From Chelydra serpentina (taxonomy: Eukaryota; Chordata; Testudines; Chelydridae): 64,000 bases of DNA. Each line of letters begins with the position of its first letter. Within the stretch, counting starts at the first letter, position 1. Shown piece by piece: positions 59,501-64,000 of the stretch. Position numbers and translations under genes: made by a program. The notes below the pieces were generated by a model. That model made no database searches. It was not told where the DNA came from and saw only the letters and a program-made list of their open reading frames with translations. The stretch lies in contig JBAIAC010000007.1 of the NCBI GenBank assembly GCA_037349315.1, positions 52,787,001 to 52,851,000 of the forward strand, in the 5' to 3' direction.

Positions 59501-60364
59501 ACATGAACATCATTCATAATTATTAACTGAAAGAATTGCTTGTGGGACTATGACCCAGTGAGTGAGAGATCATCAACCACAACATGTCTCACTGGCCACA
59601 GGAGAGAAATTATGCTGAGGAGACATCAGATACAGCAAGAAGGATTGTTCCATTAATAGAATATAATGTGTGTTTTGGCAGAGCAGTTTACAAATTCCTT
59701 GTTTTCTTGTCGTTTGAAAAGAAAAACTTCAGCTGAACTAAGAAAAAAACCCTCTTAATGCTAGAACAAACTTTCCTCCATTTCAACCTCATGTTCTCAC
59801 ACCACACACAGTTACAAGATATAACTAGGATTTCCAGAAATCAGTTTAATAACTCAAAGAGAATCCTTTTAGAACACTACCCGAGTGCACTGAACTCTGC
59901 ATCTCAATTTCTTCTTGCTAGAAGCCACTTTCTGCAAGACTCATCTATAAGCTGATCTTTTACCATCCTTGATGAAGCTCATTAAGCTATGAGATGCAGA
60001 CTCATAAGAGCTTGATACAATTAGTTTCTCAAAAAACTGAAGAACACACATTATTATAGCTGCTGCCATCTTCTGTTCAGGAACTCCTCCAGGCCATCTC
60101 CCCTCGGAACCAAGTTCTTAATTAGTTGTCATGAACCAAATAAAAACAAAATTTATCTTGCTAACCAGTATTGTCTGTCACTTATTCATGCCTACTAACG
60201 AGGAAAAGAAACTAAAATAAAGTCTGTTAGGAAAAGAAGATTCAGTAATGTATATTTAAGGTAAGAAACAAACTTGTCTACTGAGTAGATTGTGATAAAG
60301 CCCAATTCTTAATATGACCTTTAACCTCCCTTGTTCTTCTCCCATACAGCAGAAAGTTACATAC

Positions 60365-60425
60365 CACTGGTGACCCTCAGCACTTTGATCCCCTTTCTGT
60401 AGGGCTGCCTCTGCCTCTTCTTTCC
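60365..60425 (-). CDS. RMDN3: RMDN3 coding exon
   Basis: It encodes [19 protein letters not shown] plus parts of a Gly codon at the start and a Trp codon at the end. The family segment is '[21 protein letters not shown]'. The 61-base length preserves phase between its neighbours. The donor is GTATGT and the acceptor is CTGAAG. The human His-Leu-Trp is His-Gln-Trp here. Confidence 0.95.
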
Positions 60426-61418
60426 CTTCAGACAGAAAGCACTGATTTAGCAAGAGTGAAAGTTACTGAATATATCTGAATACCTACCTCCCAAAGTGCT
60501 AGGGTCTCTACAGTGACAGGAAAAAGTAAAGAAGTTAAACATTTGTTAGTCACCTAGTATATTTAGCTTGAGACTATGGACACATTCCAAAAGAGCTCCT
60601 GTATGGAGAACTCACAGATACTCCTAGGGCGCTGGGCTGACCTACGATCAGGTTCAAGGACACTTTCAGCATCAACACTGCAAGCTGAGAGGTTGCAGCT
60701 AGCAACAGGCTATGCTGGCGGGCTGCACTGCATCAGGGAGTCAAAGAGACTGAAAAGAGGTGGCTGTGAGAGAGAAAAGCAGAGAGCAAAAAAGGAAGTG
60801 CAACAGGCCTCAACGGTGCTTTGGTGCTTACACCATTGTCTGTACAGATGGACAGTTGCTCTTCCACTCACTACCAGCTGAGTATCTTGCAGCGATACTG
60901 GGCACCTACCACCACACAGAGAGCTCTCTCTCTCTCACACACACACACATCCATCATTTCATGGAGCTCTATCCTCCATGTGCTTGTGTTCCCAAAATGT
61001 GGTAACTTTGCAAGCCATCAGAAAGAACTATATACATTAAAAGAGTCTAAAAATGATTGCCTGAAATGACTGCTTTACATTGCTGAAAGGGACCACACAG
61101 GCAATTCAGGCTTAAAGTTTAGGTTAAATTAAAAAGGGGAGGTGATTTCCTAAAGCTGATAGGAGCAGAAGTGTTAATTAAAATCTCCTGGTTTTATTTC
61201 AAGTCCTTTATAATGTTAAAAACCCAAAACAAAGCACATCTGAACTAGTGAATGAGAAGTAGTGAAACTGATCAAGTAAACAAACAGGAAAATTGTATTT
61301 TTAAAATTTGTATTAGTAACATAAGGTCTTTTCAACAAGATACAGATAAACTTTTTTTTTTTTTTTTTACACTAATAAAAACGCTACATTGAGCTGCCTC
61401 ACAAACACTTTTCCTTAC
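60426..61418. other. RMDN3 intron with (TC)n(AC)n tract
   Basis: A TC/AC simple repeat lies near 60925-60950. No gene is seen. Confidence 0.4.
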
Positions 61419-61521
61419 CATCAGAAGCATATGATTTCTTTTCATCTGCATCCTCTGTGATTTCATACAGGTCACTGTATGCTCGAGCCAGGCGCCAAAG
61501 GAAATCTTGCCGGTCTCCATA
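61419..61521 (-). CDS. RMDN3: RMDN3 coding exon
   Basis: It encodes 34 residues from [20 protein letters not shown] to EKKSYASD, plus the first base of a Gly codon. The family segment is '[35 protein letters not shown]', the first TPR-like helices. The acceptor is TGTCTGCAG and the donor is GTAAGG. Confidence 0.96.
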
Positions 61522-62820
61522 CTGCAGACAGAACATAAGTATTTCAGATCACCTATTAGAGAGCCCCTTTCTTCCATTGGTACAAAGATATAAGGAAGAG
61601 GACTGTCAAGTGGCAGCAGTAACAGGCAGTATGTTATTTTATTCAAACAAGTGTATGCATCTTTTATATATCTAGCTACACAGAGTAAACACATGTAAAA
61701 AACACTTTGAAAAACCTTTAATGGGCCCAAACCAACAAGAACTCCAGCAGAAGTACAAAAAGAGTAAAATGAAGGTCCAAATTTGCAACTAAACCCACAA
61801 TTCAATGGAGATCAGAAGGGGTCTAATTTATCACATCACCATAAATGGATTCCCCCACACACACACTTCACAGAAGTTTTAGTACAGATGAGGGGGATGA
61901 GCATTGGAGCCACACATCCACTTGTCTGACTCCATCTCAAAAAGCACGAGAAAAATCACAAGTTTTAAAAAGTTCAGTTTACTTATTTATGCTGTCTGCT
62001 CACTTTTGCATTTCAGTCAGCTTGGACATAGGAAGATTGGACAGTTTCTTATTATGGCTTACACAAAACAGCCATGAGGCTGTTGTGGCTGGTTTGCCAA
62101 TACTGCAGTGGCAACGTTCAGTTAAAAATACAAAGCAATGCATTTTCAGTGAAATATAAAAAAAAACAAAAAACTTCATACTAGGTTTTGTTAAACCCTT
62201 TTTTTAAAAGTACAAGTTAAGCCCAAACTACTTTACAATATCCAATCAGTTGGCTTACTTTGGTATTATCTTAGACTATTAAGTAGGAGAAACATTTAAG
62301 AAATGGGATACACTGGAGTATTAAATAAATTCATGGCATGATTCCTTTTGGGGCTTACAAAGAAACTTTACTTATGCTTAATGTTGATTAAGTCATTTGT
62401 TATCTCTCACCTCTACATCATCTTTGATATTAATGTTGAAGATACAGCAGCCAAATTGTTTTGCTTTTTAAATAGGCACCCATGTAAAAAAAGCTATGCA
62501 ATTTCCTGTACTGACTATACAGTGCTTGAACTCTATAACTGAGTCAAGGGACCCAATTATACAACACTGTTTAGATTTGTACTATAGACAGGATGCAAGA
62601 GGGTACACATTTAAGAAAGTCAAGTCCTTGACTGTCAGGCTTTTAGTTTTGTTAAGTACCATCTACACTATACTTCTAAGCCATCTTATGACCAGGTCCA
62701 TTGACTCCATTACATTTGTAGCATGGACTAGGTCTCGTACAATGACAACTAAAAGCCCAATTTCATCTTTCCCTGTTAGCCGCACACACAATTGTGGTGG
62801 GAAATTAAAACGAACTTTAC
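61522..62820. other. RMDN3 intron, no gene seen
   Basis: AT-rich, with no recognisable repeat or exon. Confidence 0.4.
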
Positions 62821-63088
62821 CACCAGTTTATTATTAAGCAGCAGCTGGAATCCTTCCCTCTTCTCCTGGTTATTCCCACTATTTAGCTGGTCAGCCTGCT
62901 GCAGCAGCTGACCAAATTCTTCCTCCATTGTAGAGTCAAAGACCGAAACGGTTTCATCCTCATTGCCTAGGTCCAGTGAATCCCTCCGTGCAGTCTTCAC
63001 TGTCTCACAGCTCACTTCATCTTCTCCTTCCTCACTCTCTCTCTCGGACTCCCGGTCATAATCAGACTCTGCATTGGCTGTGGTGTAC
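62821..63088 (-). CDS. RMDN3: RMDN3 coding exon, start of the visible part
   Basis: It encodes 89 residues plus the last base of a split Gly codon. It opens [20 protein letters not shown], continues [20 protein letters not shown], and ends [15 protein letters not shown]. The first half is an acidic, serine-rich linker that in the family follows the VAP-binding FFAT-like motif. The end begins the TPR-like domain. The acceptor (CTGAAAG) is weaker than the others and the donor is GTAAAG. Upstream exons for the membrane anchor and coiled coil must lie beyond 64000. Confidence 0.95.
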
Positions 63089-64000
63089 CTTTCAGTAAAA
63101 ATTAAAATATAGAATTAAGTGACATCACATGTACTCAAAACAAGATGCAGGGCAAACAGTTTATAAACCAAGAGAAAATATTTTTAAAAAATCAGAGAGA
63201 TGGGAGTTAGACTAATAGATGTCGTAGGCCCAACCTTCTCTACTGCAGAAGTGTTTTCTCTACGCTGTACTCTCCAGAATTTTGTGTAGTCTAGTTTTAA
63301 ATCTCTGCAGTTATGCATCTTTCACCAATTCCCATGTAGTACAGGGGTGAAGAAAATAAATTCAAAAGGAAGCTAGCATGGAAGTCAAGAGACAGGAGTC
63401 TGCTGGCCTTGTGAGAGAGTCTTTTTAGACTATTTAGCTTTAAAGCCTACAAAAGCATACACAGAACAGAACCAGCAGGGCAAGTCATTTGGGAAATTAC
63501 AGATACCTCAGTAGGAAGTTTAACAGACTCATCTGGGTGGGATACAGCTTGAGGTTTTTGGTCTGTTCCAGAGAATTTCAAACACAACTTTCTTGGCGAG
63601 ATTAGTATTTTGATCAAGACTGAGCACTAAATATGAAACAGCTTGTTCAAGCTGATGGGGGGGCAAGGTGTGAAAACAGTGGGTGAGTGATCAAAATCAT
63701 TGCACATGTACAAAAAGACAAATTAAGAAGTAGCAGCTGAGCCATGTAAAGACATGATAGCTATGTAAAAGCAGACAATGATTAACAATTAAAGTGGTCC
63801 AGATTAGACAGGGTATGACTCAGACCAAGATTTTCCATAAGGGACTGTCTAAAGTTAAATTCCCAAAATTATGTTCAGGAATCTAAATAGGTGGCCTGAT
63901 TTAAAAAAAAACAAAAAACACAACGCTAAATACCCAGCAGCTCTCATTGAAGTCAGGTCACTTATTAAGGTATGAAATGTGTGTTCTAAAGCTTAACTTT
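63089..64000. other. RMDN3 intron, no exon seen
   Basis: I searched the minus strand for the upstream exon that should encode the FFAT-like region and did not find it, so it probably lies beyond the window. Confidence 0.5.

Larger units (their letters stand above)
23728..63088 (-). other. RMDN3: RMDN3 (PTPIP51) gene, 3' nine coding exons
   Basis: Regulator of microtubule dynamics 3 is a mitochondrial outer-membrane protein. It tethers mitochondria to the ER by binding VAP proteins, and its C-terminal TPR-like domain binds and transfers phospholipids. Nine minus-strand exons join in frame through GT-AG introns and encode about 290 residues plus a stop. This equals the C-terminal part of the roughly 470-residue family protein, from just after the VAP-binding region to the end. 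Motifs [20 protein letters not shown] and EHESIQKRIQ distinguish it from RMDN2 and RMDN1. The N-terminal membrane anchor, coiled coil and FFAT-like site lie on exons beyond 64000. The largest intron in the window is 20.5 kb (39860-60364). Confidence 0.93.

Noticed and set aside
61332..61805. A 157-codon minus-strand frame
   Set aside because: It is a read-through around the RMDN3 exon at 61419-61521, in a different frame from the true exon for most of its length. Splice sites and family similarity support only the exon.
24165..63088. The minus-strand gene as RMDN2 rather than RMDN3
   Set aside because: The residues [28 protein letters not shown]-x-KGD and EHESIQ-x-RIQ match RMDN3 as I know it. 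RMDN2 differs at each of these places.
1..64000. CRISPR arrays, bacterial operons or an intact virus
   Set aside because: No regularly spaced repeats, ribosome-binding sites or tightly packed genes are present. The intron and repeat content is that of a vertebrate genome.

Overview
This window is nuclear DNA from a vertebrate, and the repeats point to a turtle. The evidence is a single-exon CYP1-type cytochrome P450, a multi-exon RMDN3 gene with GT-AG introns, CR1 LINEs whose 3' ends and reverse transcriptase are typical of sauropsids, many MIR-like SINEs, hAT-like elements with perfect terminal repeats, and two solo LTRs of families I recognise from turtles. There is no prokaryotic signal, no CRISPR array and no tRNA or rRNA gene that I could find.

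Layout. Positions 1-1460 hold the upstream region and leader of the P450, with a TATA box at 1031. Positions 1462-3051 are one uninterrupted GC-rich reading frame of 529 codons for a CYP1B/CYP1C-class P450. Its long 3' UTR probably ends at a poly(A) signal at 4598. From 4.6 to 23.7 kb the DNA is intergenic and full of mobile elements: a 2.3-kb hAT-like element with a minisatellite inside, a Ty3/Gypsy gag remnant, a solo LTR sitting in a MIR, CR1 tails and MITEs. From about 23.7 to 63.1 kb the minus strand carries the last nine coding exons of RMDN3 (PTPIP51). They encode about 290 residues covering most of the C-terminal TPR-like domain. The N-terminal exons lie beyond the right edge. The introns, one of 20.5 kb, hold a fragment of a uroplakin-1a-like gene with an internal stop, a nest of solo LTR and CR1 inside a MITE, a 1.55-kb palindromic TIR element, a second CR1, and a possible Penelope-type repeat with a decayed hammerhead-ribozyme-like fold.

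The two real genes are tail to tail. This mirrors the human CYP1B1-RMDN2 arrangement but with the paralogue of each partner (intronless CYP1C-like, and RMDN3). I infer a duplicated CYP1-RMDN block. The gene products have separate jobs: an ER-bound haem monooxygenase, and a mitochondrial outer-membrane tether to the ER. I see no operon-like link between them. Most other open frames are chance frames in GC-rich or repeat DNA.
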